From assembly GCA_020443005.1 (NCBI GenBank), contig JAGRJA010000080.1:1-6049 (forward strand): 6,049 bases of DNA, in the 5' to 3' direction. Numbering within the stretch: position 1 is the stretch's first letter; each line of letters begins with the position of its first letter. The notes under the pieces were generated by a model. It searched no databases. It was not told where the DNA came from and saw only the letters and a list, made by a program, of their open reading frames with translations. Source of the DNA: Pseudomonadales bacterium. GTDB taxonomy: Bacteria > Pseudomonadota > Gammaproteobacteria > Pseudomonadales > UBA7239. This document shows, piece after piece, positions 1-5,530 of this stretch. The position numbers and the translations under genes are program-made.

Positions 1-217
1 CCCGGTTGGTCATTTCAGCGACTGGCATATTATTTAGCCCTGCACCTGCCCGCGCGATACCCAGAACAGAGTTCGGAACAAGTTCAGTCTGTATCTTGTG
101 GCTCCTCAGGAGAATGGCATGAGGCGTTCCGATTTCGCTGGCCACCTCATAGCGATCCCGATCAAACCTTTCCAGACCTTTTACTGCGATTTTATTGAAT
201 GTTTGTATCTTGAACAC
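1..217 (-). CDS. serA: D-3-phosphoglycerate dehydrogenase, N-terminal 72 codons (cut by window edge)
   Basis: SerA oxidises 3-phosphoglycerate to 3-phosphohydroxypyruvate with NAD+, the first step of serine biosynthesis in the cytoplasm. Only the first 72 codons and one base are visible. The protein begins (M)FKIQTFNKIAVKGLERF and contains DRYEVASEI (residues 21-29), AILLRSH (34-40) and ARAGAGLNN (55-63). These match the N-terminal substrate-binding half-domain of the SerA group that carries the ARAGAG-NN motif. The NAD-binding fold and any C-terminal ACT domain lie outside the window. The start is GTG at 217-215. An in-frame TGA lies nine codons upstream, no ATG, GTG or TTG occurs between them, and an ACGGAG ribosome-binding site (229-224) sits six bases before the GTG. 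The gene follows gspM on the same strand after a 157-base gap and is metabolically unrelated to secretion. A related 2-hydroxyacid dehydrogenase is the main alternative. Confidence 0.93.
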   Translation of the reverse strand, partial: MFKIQTFNKIAVKGLERFDRDRYEVASEIGTPHAILLRSHKIQTELVPNSVLGIARAGAGLNNMPVAEMTNR

Positions 218-223
218 ATCAGA

Positions 224-229
224 CTCCGT
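224..229 (-). promoter_or_regulatory. Ribosome-binding site fixing the GTG start of serA
   Basis: On the minus strand the bases ACGGAG lie six nucleotides before the GTG at 217-215. This is the only purine-rich Shine-Dalgarno-like element between the upstream in-frame TGA and the conserved N-terminal residues, so it supports the non-ATG start. Confidence 0.75.
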
Positions 230-243
230 AAAGAAAGAAACCG

Positions 244-274
244 ATCAATAATCCGGTAAAACCGGCTTGTTGAT
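244..274 (-). repeat. Strong inverted repeat (stem-loop) just upstream of serA
   Basis: On the plus strand, arms ATCAA (244-248) and TTGAT (270-274) enclose an inner perfect repeat, CCGGT (253-257) and ACCGG (261-265), around an AAA centre. In minus-strand RNA this folds as a stem of 14 paired positions with two mismatches (C-A and G-A) and a UUU loop. It is followed by CGGTTTCTTTCTTT, which is U-rich but interrupted. It ends 26 bases before the serA GTG. It could be an imperfect terminator, a leader hairpin in the serA mRNA, or a DNA operator. The sequence shows the symmetry clearly but does not say which role applies. Confidence 0.7.
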
Positions 275-276
275 AA
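248..276 (-). promoter_or_regulatory. Possible sigma70-like promoter for serA
   Basis: Minus strand: TTATCA (276-271, four of six matches to TTGACA), a 17-base spacer, then GATTAT (253-248, four of six matches to TATAAT). This predicts a transcript start near 241 and a leader of roughly 24 bases carrying the ACGGAG ribosome-binding site. The spacer contains the CCGGT/ACCGG inverted repeat. The hexamers are weak, so this is a candidate only. A TACAAT hexamer at 326-321 is a competing -10, but no good -35 stands 16-18 bases before it. Confidence 0.3.
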
Positions 277-289
277 AGACCAGAGGACA

Positions 290-303
290 GCAAAAATTTT
301 TGC
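290..303. repeat. Perfect 14-base AT-centred palindrome
   Basis: The bases GCAAAAATTTTTGC form a perfect self-complementary 14-mer in the gspM-serA gap. The A5-T5 core suggests intrinsically bent DNA. It lies upstream of the possible serA promoter and could act as a bend or binding site. No function is demonstrated by the sequence. Confidence 0.5.
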
Positions 304-306
304 AGG

Positions 307-345
307 AAAAAACGGGCGTCATTGTAGAACAGAACAAGAGCCGTT
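307..345 (-). terminator. Possible weak intrinsic terminator of the gsp operon
   Basis: Thirty bases after the gspM stop the minus strand has AACGGC (345-340) able to pair with GCCCGTT (317-311) with one bulged C. An inner four-base pairing, TTGT with ACAA, lies inside it. The 3' arm runs directly into six T residues (312-307). A paired base followed by a U-run is terminator-like, but the stem is short and the internal loops are large, so efficiency would be modest. Readthrough into serA is possible. Confidence 0.35.
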
Positions 346-374
346 AAAACCGGAAACTCAATAATGGTAGCTAC

Positions 375-881
375 TCACAAACGAACCAGAGAGAGGCTTA
401 CATCCACCATGCCGGGCCTTTTGGCCTCTTTCTCGACAGAAATATGTTTTACATTCACGCCGTATTCTTTTTCCAGTTTATTTAACCAGAGTAACATCTG
501 ATTGAAGTTGGCACCCTCCAGAGAAAGTCGCAGACCTTCCGCTCCATCCGGCTGGAATCGCTTGAGCACAAGGGAAAATTCTTTCGCTGTCGAGGAAGCA
601 ACTGTTATCAATGAATCATCTGCCCCCTTATACGCCATTCGGGATGCACTGCCCGTCAGGGCTTTTACCGGCCGGATATTGGCATACATCCACGCGCTGT
701 TGGTACGAACATCAACAAAATGATCGACAGCTTCCGCGCGGAAACGGCTGGATGCACTCAACGCCAGATAGGCAATACAGACAACAAAAAAGGCTGACAA
801 CAGCAGCAAGGCACGACGATCATTCTGTGGCATTTGTTCAAAACGGATTGCCGCTTTTTCCAAAAATGAACCCGGTCTCAT
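375..881 (-). CDS. gspM: T2SS inner-membrane platform protein GspM
   Basis: GspM is a bitopic inner-membrane protein of the T2SS assembly platform. It pairs with GspL and links the cytoplasmic ATPase complex to pseudopilus assembly. The 168-residue product has a short charged cytoplasmic N-terminus (1-23), one membrane segment (about 24-42, LLLLSAFFVVCIAYLAL) and a periplasmic part. The region from 116 to the C-terminus has the alternating strand-helix-strand pattern (GLRLSLEGANF, NQMLLWLNKLEKEYG, VDVSLSLVRL) of the ferredoxin-like periplasmic domain typical of the family. The usual family length is about 160-180 residues. The ATG at 881-879 shares one base with the gspL stop (TGATG), so translation is probably coupled to gspL. 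It is the last gsp gene here, since no gspN follows. Primary sequence in this family is weakly conserved, and position after gspL supports the call. Confidence 0.93.
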   Translation of the reverse strand: MRPGSFLEKAAIRFEQMPQNDRRALLLLSAFFVVCIAYLALSASSRFRAEAVDHFVDVRTNSAWMYANIRPVKALTGSASRMAYKGADDSLITVASSTAKEFSLVLKRFQPDGAEGLRLSLEGANFNQMLLWLNKLEKEYGVNVKHISVEKEAKRPGMVDVSLSLVRL

Positions 882-2158
882 CAGCTGCCACCCTCTATTT
901 GCATACGGGCGTTGATCTTATTCCCTTCCTCACTGGCGGAAAGAATTTCAGCGGAAAGCCCTGCATCAACGATATGTTGTTTGAATGTATCAAGCACAGC
1001 AATCGAATCTGCCGTGAGCTCCATCACAAGCTGCCCTCTTCGTGCCTCATAACGAAACTGACCGATATCAAGAGAAGAGGGATTACCCATTGCCTGATAG
1101 GCTGCCGCGGCATCACCCATCAAGGTGGAAAACCCGCTCTGACCCTTGACGCCGGAAAAATTCAGCAACTTTGCTTCCATCTGGTTTCTCGGGTCAACAA
1201 TGTTTTTTTCATCGGGAAACAGACGACTGTAAAAGTCGTGCATGTTTTTTGTCCCGACACTGGCATAGTGCTCAAAATAATAACCGGCAGCAAGATTGAA
1301 ACCGATTTGCAAGGCAACGCAGATAACAACTACCCAGGCCAATGGCGCCCAGCGGCGAATCACCCCGCTTTCACCATCACCACTCCCGAAAGCGCCCTGC
1401 AATAAATTGATGGCAGCATGACCTTTCTGCAAACAGGCGATCTGCAGCGCCCTGAAATCTTTCCCGCAATCAACGAAGCTGACCGGTAAAGCGTGGGTCG
1501 CCTCTATCTCAGTACGCAACTGATCAGCCAACAGAGCCTGTTCCCCGTCCTGATGATCAAAAACCATTTCAACACGCTCGATGGTTTCTTCTGCCTTTTC
1601 AAGGAAAAGATCTATCACCAGACTGAGGTTCGCGGGCTCCGATACCGTAAAAAAATGTTCTGCCACCAGATAACATTCGTTTTCAAGAATGGCTACGGTG
1701 AGGCATTTCGGCTGACTCGAAAGCAATTGTGGACGGGAATAAACGGCCTCTGGCTGAATTGAAGCATTCTGCAATACTTCGAGTGTATGCTGCAGATACT
1801 CCTTCAGAATGAGTGCTACCGGCAACTTGCCGGAAAGCCGTTTAACACCAACGGCCAAATGCATTTTGTCAATATCTTCCGCTATACCTTCCTCAACCAT
1901 ATAGGGAAGTGCCTGCATCATTTGCCTGCCACCTTTCAGCGGCATGATAACAGTGGTTGCAACCACCTTGTCTGCAGGCAACACAAGAACAACCTGTACA
2001 GACTTTGATACCTGTTGAAGCGCTGTTCCAACGGCCGTTAACGGCTCGGCAAAACCGGAAGCGACTTCACTGCCTTTGATATCAACATGAATCCAATCGG
2101 CAATTAACTCACCTGAATTCAACGGATCAAGAAAAATGACGAACAGTTCTTTTGACAT
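881..2158 (-). CDS. gspL: T2SS inner-membrane platform protein GspL
   Basis: GspL recruits the GspE ATPase through its cytoplasmic actin-like domain and contacts GspM in the membrane and periplasm. The 425-residue product has a cytoplasmic domain (about 1-268) with the family signature LPYMVEEGIAEDID (84-97) and NLLQGAF (251-257) just before the membrane. One transmembrane segment follows (about 271-292), then a periplasmic domain beginning with the well-conserved FYSRLFPDEKNIVDPRNQME (309-328) and ending in a ferredoxin-like fold. Length is normal for the family. The ATG at 2158-2156 is the only reasonable start, because an in-frame TAG lies shortly upstream. A GAGGTG element stands 13 bases away, rather distant for a ribosome-binding site. 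Unlike the overlapped genes around it, gspL is separated from gspK by 118 bases, which may allow separate expression of gspL and gspM. Confidence 0.97.
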   Translation of the reverse strand: MSKELFVIFLDPLNSGELIADWIHVDIKGSEVASGFAEPLTAVGTALQQVSKSVQVVLVLPADKVVATTVIMPLKGGRQMMQALPYMVEEGIAEDIDKMHLAVGVKRLSGKLPVALILKEYLQHTLEVLQNASIQPEAVYSRPQLLSSQPKCLTVAILENECYLVAEHFFTVSEPANLSLVIDLFLEKAEETIERVEMVFDHQDGEQALLADQLRTEIEATHALPVSFVDCGKDFRALQIACLQKGHAAINLLQGAFGSGDGESGVIRRWAPLAWVVVICVALQIGFNLAAGYYFEHYASVGTKNMHDFYSRLFPDEKNIVDPRNQMEAKLLNFSGVKGQSGFSTLMGDAAAAYQAMGNPSSLDIGQFRYEARRGQLVMELTADSIAVLDTFKQHIVDAGLSAEILSASEEGNKINARMQIEGGS

Positions 2159-2227
2159 GATTGTTATAAAACACCTCGGGATGAACCGCTAAGAATAAGG
2201 TGCACCCACCAGCGATCAACTTCGTTT

Positions 2228-2255
2228 AGTGTAGCGATTTTACTGTAAAAGTAAA
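2228..2255 (-). promoter_or_regulatory. Possible weak internal promoter before gspL
   Basis: Minus strand: TTTACT (2255-2250, four of six to TTGACA), a 16-base spacer, then TACACT (2233-2228, four of six to TATAAT). It lies in the 118-base gap after gspK, about 70 bases before the gspL ATG, with a hyphenated palindrome in the spacer. Both hexamers are weak and the region is AT-rich, so a chance match is possible. Confidence 0.28.
2238..2250. repeat. Hyphenated palindrome in the gspK-gspL gap
   Basis: TTTTAC (2238-2243), one central T, then GTAAAA (2245-2250) is a perfect 13-base hyphenated palindrome. A one-base centre makes it a poor RNA hairpin and a better DNA-binding-site shape. It falls within the spacer of the promoter-like pair at 2228-2255. 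I could not assign a regulator. Confidence 0.5.
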
Positions 2256-2276
2256 TCAATGAACCTTTCTGCATGC

Positions 2277-3320
2277 CTACAAATCAATATCGAAAATATC
2301 AGGCTCACTGTCTACAAACCCTTGTGAGTAGTAAAAAATAAAGCGCTGCCCCTTGTCTCTTGAAACGAGCGTGATTTCTCCGTTTTTGGGATCCCGCTTG
2401 AGAACGGAACTTAAAAATGCGTATGTATCCAAAAACCTGGCTCTCACATTCACACGAAAATACCCGGTTTTTACATCCAGCGTGAATGGGGGCGACTGAT
2501 TTTGCCAGTTCATCATATTATTAAACTGTGCTATTGAAATCCCCTTGCTATAAGACTCAATGTTATCCACGATGCCTTTTGCATTAACCAGACTTACCCC
2601 GTTTTTTAATGAAGCTATAACCTCTGGGGGAGCAGTGTTGATATTCAGCGCTGTGCCTCGAGGCAAGACAGTGACAAAGGGAAACAATTTTTGACGAAGC
2701 TCCTGGTATTCTTTCTTGCTCAGGTCTTTCAGCAAACGCATTTCACTGATACTCGCCATGGCATCATCTGGTGGCCGGTAAGAGGGCTCAAGGGATAAAT
2801 AATCATCGCGCTCTGTACCACTCAAATGATCCTTGTCCTGCCAATCCTTGAGCAGGTTGGGTAAAGTGCTGACAAGTGCCGGCTCAACTTCAACAACACT
2901 CAATAAGCGCTTGAAGGCATTTACAGCAGGCACATCTGCGATACCCTCTGTATTAACAAGGCTGTTCAAATTAAAAAGCCCCTGCATATCGGTGATTTCA
3001 ATTTCAAGATAACCGCCTTCGACATCAAACTTTTCGCTTGTATTGGCCCAATCTTCATTACGGTGATCCACTTCGCGTGAAGCAAGAATATCTTCATAAA
3101 GTGTTTGTCTGGCCCACTCTTCACCTGAAAGCGCATATTGCCAGGCCTGGGCATGCTGCATAACACTGCTATGCCGATCAATATCAACATCCAGTTTCAT
3201 AATAATATTGGCAATAATCACCGTCGCAATTGCAAACATAAAAATAACAGTCAACATGGCAACGCCACTTTGCGTTCGAGGCCCCTTGTTCGGCTTCCAC
3301 GGCAACGCATTTTTCATCAT
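2277..3320 (-). CDS. gspK: T2SS minor pseudopilin GspK
   Basis: GspK caps the pseudopilus tip together with GspI and GspJ. The 347-residue product has a class III prepilin leader ending TQSG (16-19), predicted to be cut by the prepilin peptidase after Gly19, and a hydrophobic helix (about 20-41). The mature fifth residue is Thr24 instead of the usual Glu, as is characteristic of GspK. Large-domain signatures are DMQGLFNLN (111-119), DWQDKD (159-164), PSYRPPDDAMASISEMRLL (179-197) and LNINTAPPEVIASL (225-238). The length fits the family, which is the largest pseudopilin. The start region reads ATGATGA. The first ATG (3320-3318) overlaps the gspJ stop by four bases, and the second (3317-3315) overlaps it by one. 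Either gives a valid leader. An AGGTAA element lies upstream. Translation is probably coupled to gspJ. Confidence 0.97.
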   Translation of the reverse strand: MMKNALPWKPNKGPRTQSGVAMLTVIFMFAIATVIIANIIMKLDVDIDRHSSVMQHAQAWQYALSGEEWARQTLYEDILASREVDHRNEDWANTSEKFDVEGGYLEIEITDMQGLFNLNSLVNTEGIADVPAVNAFKRLLSVVEVEPALVSTLPNLLKDWQDKDHLSGTERDDYLSLEPSYRPPDDAMASISEMRLLKDLSKKEYQELRQKLFPFVTVLPRGTALNINTAPPEVIASLKNGVSLVNAKGIVDNIESYSKGISIAQFNNMMNWQNQSPPFTLDVKTGYFRVNVRARFLDTYAFLSSVLKRDPKNGEITLVSRDKGQRFIFYYSQGFVDSEPDIFDIDL

Positions 3321-4021
3321 GGGTCGACATTACCTGTATCAAACAAGCGACGAATGACACCATATCGCCCGGTATTCATTTCAATCTCTATGGCGGCAGG
3401 CAAAGCACGCACCTTGTTGCGGTTTGATGGCGGCCACTCCTCAACCCAGTTATCGGTTTCATCAAGAAAGCGTATTGAAAAATCCTCGATGTCACTGAAT
3501 ATCACCTGCTCGACAGGGTCGCTATCTCCTCCACGATCAAGTACCTTCCATGTATAGCGAACAAGGTAACGATTCTCCTTTTTGTTATCACCGGAAGATG
3601 CTGTTTCGAACTCATCATGTGCACTTTCGGGTAACTCTGTCACTGCATAAGCGACCCGCTGGAGCTCACTGCGGTTCATCAACAAAGGGTTTCTATAACC
3701 ACTTCGTGTGAATTCGAGAAGATAGTCCTCATTATGGGTAGTCACCGCAAAATCAGTCGCTGTTTCACGGTCAGGCAGGATTCTCCGGTTAATGATTTGC
3801 TCAAGGTCATTTGAGAGAATCGTCATACCCTTGACCAGTGCACCAAACTCCTTTGTATGCTGATCAACAACGCTTTGCGTTCGGGCAAGGGTACTGAGCA
3901 CTTTGTAACAACCCGCACCGAGAAGCGCAAAGATGCCAAGGGCAATAACCACTTCTATAAGGGTGAAGCCCCCTTGTTTTCTGACTGGCAAACTACAGGC
4001 AGTCGTGCTCAAAGCCCTCAT
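3317..4021 (-). CDS. gspJ: T2SS minor pseudopilin GspJ
   Basis: GspJ is a tip pseudopilin that forms a complex with GspI and GspK. The 234-residue product carries a prepilin leader ending RKQGG, cut after Gly18, then FTLIEVVIALGIFALLGAG with Glu23 as the mature fifth residue needed for assembly. The periplasmic domain shows family features: LEFTRSGYRNPLLMNRSELQ (102-121), RFLDETDNWVEEWPP (184-198) and LPAAIEIEM (207-215). The length is normal. The ATG at 4021-4019 overlaps the gspI stop by one base (TAATG). A TAGGTAA element about eight bases upstream serves as ribosome-binding site inside the end of gspI. This arrangement implies coupled translation with gspI. Confidence 0.97.
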   Translation of the reverse strand: MRALSTTACSLPVRKQGGFTLIEVVIALGIFALLGAGCYKVLSTLARTQSVVDQHTKEFGALVKGMTILSNDLEQIINRRILPDRETATDFAVTTHNEDYLLEFTRSGYRNPLLMNRSELQRVAYAVTELPESAHDEFETASSGDNKKENRYLVRYTWKVLDRGGDSDPVEQVIFSDIEDFSIRFLDETDNWVEEWPPSNRNKVRALPAAIEIEMNTGRYGVIRRLFDTGNVDP

Positions 4022-4416
4022 TAATGTTTACCTACGAAGGTGTACAAGGCAACAATACTGTTATCTTTTTCGTCAGCATCGTTTTCATAGATACGAATTA
4101 CGACACGACGCAAATTCTTGTTGGGTGTTTCCAGAACATCGGTATCGACATACCACTCCCGACCTGCCATATCGACACTGTCTATCGCATTACCAACAGA
4201 GGGCCATTGTTTTTTCAGTCGCAACTCGGCTGCCTTGTTTTCCGCAAGCCAGAGCGCAAAGGTTTTTTCCTTGATGCGTGCGAGGTTATTCATCGCACTC
4301 GCAGAACGGGTGTTGATCATGACGGCAACGACTGCGAACATGGTAAGAGCGACAAGAACTTCCAGAAGCGTGAAGCCGGTTTGCCGAGTTTTACTGAAAT
4401 ATCGCCTCCCCGTCAA
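4021..4416 (-). CDS. gspI: T2SS minor pseudopilin GspI, TTG start
   Basis: GspI nucleates the pseudopilus tip with GspJ and GspK. The 131-residue product has a prepilin leader ending RQTG, cut after Gly14, then FTLLEVLVALTMFAVVAVM with Glu19 as the mature fifth residue. Downstream are KTFALWLAENKAAELRL (51-67), REWYV (86-90) and LRRVVIRIY (102-110), all typical of the family. Length is normal. The start is TTG at 4416-4414, overlapping the gspH stop by four bases (TTGA). No ATG, GTG or other TTG precedes the cleavage site in frame, and the next Met (26) is inside the membrane helix. A strong AGGAG site lies eight bases upstream. The rare start codon with a strong site and a stop overlap suggests translation coupled to gspH. 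Confidence 0.96.
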   Translation of the reverse strand: MTGRRYFSKTRQTGFTLLEVLVALTMFAVVAVMINTRSASAMNNLARIKEKTFALWLAENKAAELRLKKQWPSVGNAIDSVDMAGREWYVDTDVLETPNKNLRRVVIRIYENDADEKDNSIVALYTFVGKH

Positions 4417-4970
4417 AATGCTCTCTCCTCTGTTTGCAAACGAAAACCGCTTACGCCATCGCTTTTCAGGGTATACACAATATTATCAACATCTTCAAAA
4501 CCGATATGAATTTCAAAAGGAGTAACCTGCCCATCGGATGTGAGCAGCAGCGTTGGAATGAAATTTTCTTCGCCAAAATCACGAATCTCGGAATTATTAA
4601 GCTGATAAAGGTCAACGAGGTCAATCTCTTCATTCTCAACATCTATCGAGAGCATGATTCTTTCAGGAAAAACATGGGGAGCTAATACACCGTCTGCCAA
4701 AGATTTCCAGGCGAGTCTATGGTCATCAAATTCGTAGAAACTGTATTTCTGGTCTTCGTCGATATAAAACCCGATTTCGGAATTATCAACCACGGCTTTT
4801 TCCGAGGCTCTCTGCATGATCTGTAAAAGGCGTTGCGCTTCGCTGTCCAGCTGTCGATGCGAATTGTTGCCCACTGTAATAACAGCCAAGCCCGCACTGA
4901 TGGCAATGATAAAAACCACCACCATTATTTCGATCAGTGTAAAACCCTTCTGTAACCTAATGGATTTCAC
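4413..4970 (-). CDS. gspH: T2SS minor pseudopilin GspH, GTG start
   Basis: GspH is the minor pseudopilin thought to join the GspI-J-K tip to the GspG shaft. The 185-residue product starts with a short leader, MKSIRLQKG, cut after Gly9. The helix FTLIEIMVVVFIIAISAGLA follows, with Glu14 as the mature fifth residue. The next segment, LDSEAQRLLQIMQRASEKAV (41-60), and PTLLLTSDGQVTPFEI (139-154) match the GspH family. The start is GTG at 4970-4968. An in-frame TAG lies four codons upstream, with only TCA, GAA and ATT between. There is no evident Shine-Dalgarno sequence before this GTG, so initiation may be weak or depend on ribosomes leaving gspG 31 bases upstream. The stop overlaps the TTG of gspI. 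Residues 7-19 are identical to residues 11-23 of GspG. Confidence 0.95.
   Translation of the reverse strand: MKSIRLQKGFTLIEIMVVVFIIAISAGLAVITVGNNSHRQLDSEAQRLLQIMQRASEKAVVDNSEIGFYIDEDQKYSFYEFDDHRLAWKSLADGVLAPHVFPERIMLSIDVENEEIDLVDLYQLNNSEIRDFGEENFIPTLLLTSDGQVTPFEIHIGFEDVDNIVYTLKSDGVSGFRLQTEERAF
4425..4429 (-). promoter_or_regulatory. Ribosome-binding site fixing the TTG start of gspI
   Basis: AGGAG on the minus strand, within the last codons of gspH (Glu-Glu-Arg), ends eight bases before the TTG at 4416-4414. It is the clearest Shine-Dalgarno match in the pseudopilin block and decides the unusual start codon. Confidence 0.8.
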
Positions 4971-5001
4971 AATTTCTGACTATGGCTATTCAGGACGCCA
5001 C

Positions 5002-5436
5002 CTAGTTATGGATATCAGCATTATCGTCCTGACCGCCTTCGCGCCCGTCAGCACCATAGGACATCAGATCAAAGCCGCCGCTGGTACCCGGGCTGATATA
5101 AATATAATCATTACCCCAAGGGTCCTTGGGAAATTCCGGTAAATAACCATCCTTGTTGTAATTTTTGGGCTCAGGCTGACCTGAAGGTTTTGTCACCAGC
5201 GCCTGCAAACCCTGATCGGTTGTCGGGTAGGTAAAATTATCCAGCTTGTACATATTCAGCGCGGAGGTAATGGTTTTCAGGTCAGCCTTTGCAGCAGTCA
5301 CACGCGCCTCCCCTGCCTTGCCGATAATATTGGGGGCGATCAAGGCGGCCAGAACGCCGATAATGATAACAACAACCATGATCTCAATCAGCGTAAAACC
5401 TTTCTGCCGGGAAAATGTTCGTGATAAATTTTTCAT
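5002..5436 (-). CDS. gspG: T2SS major pseudopilin GspG
   Basis: GspG is the main subunit of the periplasmic pseudopilus that pushes substrates through the secretin. From the ATG at 5436-5434 the product has 144 residues, the usual size. Its leader MKNLSRTFSRQKG is cut after Gly13, giving mature FTLIEIMVVVIIIGVLAALI with Glu18 as the fifth residue. Family signatures are YPTTDQGLQALV (70-81), DPWGNDY (105-111) and DLMSYGADGREGG (123-135). The acidic C-terminal loop following them is where the family binds structural calcium. The frame is open further upstream to a TTG at 5490, but that would add 18 residues unlike any GspG leader, while AGAGG stands nine bases before the chosen ATG. A promoter-like element (5490-5462) lies just upstream, fitting the need for more GspG than other subunits. 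Confidence 0.98.
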   Translation of the reverse strand: MKNLSRTFSRQKGFTLIEIMVVVIIIGVLAALIAPNIIGKAGEARVTAAKADLKTITSALNMYKLDNFTYPTTDQGLQALVTKPSGQPEPKNYNKDGYLPEFPKDPWGNDYIYISPGTSGGFDLMSYGADGREGGQDDNADIHN

Positions 5437-5445
5437 TTTAAAAAA

Positions 5446-5450
5446 CCTCT
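5446..5450 (-). promoter_or_regulatory. Ribosome-binding site fixing the gspG start
   Basis: AGAGG on the minus strand stands nine bases before the ATG at 5436-5434. It selects the 144-residue form over the 18-residue-longer open frame. Confidence 0.75.
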
Positions 5451-5461
5451 TGAAAGCGACA

Positions 5462-5490
5462 AATAAACAAGTGTCAGTGACTTGCGTCAA
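5462..5490 (-). promoter_or_regulatory. Likely internal sigma70-like promoter for gspG
   Basis: Minus strand: TTGACG (5490-5485, five of six to TTGACA), a spacer of exactly 17 bases, then TTTATT (5467-5462, four of six to TATAAT). The transcript would start near 5455, about 20 bases before the gspG ATG, leaving room for the AGAGG site. The 17-base spacer is itself an inverted repeat, CAAGT and ACTTG around seven bases, so it could also be an operator, or an RNA hairpin in readthrough transcripts from gspF. This is the best promoter-like match I saw in the gaps. Confidence 0.5.
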
Positions 5491-5513
5491 CCCGAACTAC
5501 GGTCAGACGCACT

Positions 5514-5530
5514 ATGGTCATTAAGACCAT
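5514..5530 (-). repeat. Stem-loop at the gspF stop codon
   Basis: ATGGTC and GACCAT form a perfect six-base inverted repeat around five bases, beginning at the last base of the gspF TGA. No T-run follows on the minus strand, so it is not a standard intrinsic terminator. It could be an mRNA 3'-end stabiliser or processing signal between gspF and gspG. Confidence 0.5.

Noticed and set aside
611..1405. Long plus-strand open frame (264 codons) opposite gspL and gspM
   Set aside because: It is fully antisense to two well-supported genes, its protein is rich in Cys, His and low-complexity residues with no recognisable domain, and it has no convincing ribosome-binding site.
2238..2257. LexA (SOS) box suggested by TACTGTA in the gspK-gspL gap
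   Set aside because: The second CAG half-site at the required spacing is absent, so only a half-site is present.
4983..5000. Terminator or attenuator between gspG and gspH
   Set aside because: Only a four-base TGGC/GCCA stem around ten bases can form, with no T-run after it, which is too weak to report as a feature.
5437..5490. Upstream TTG start for gspG giving a 162-residue protein
   Set aside because: The extra 18 residues do not resemble a prepilin leader, and the region overlaps the promoter-like element. The internal ATG at 5436 has a proper ribosome-binding site and gives the usual family length.
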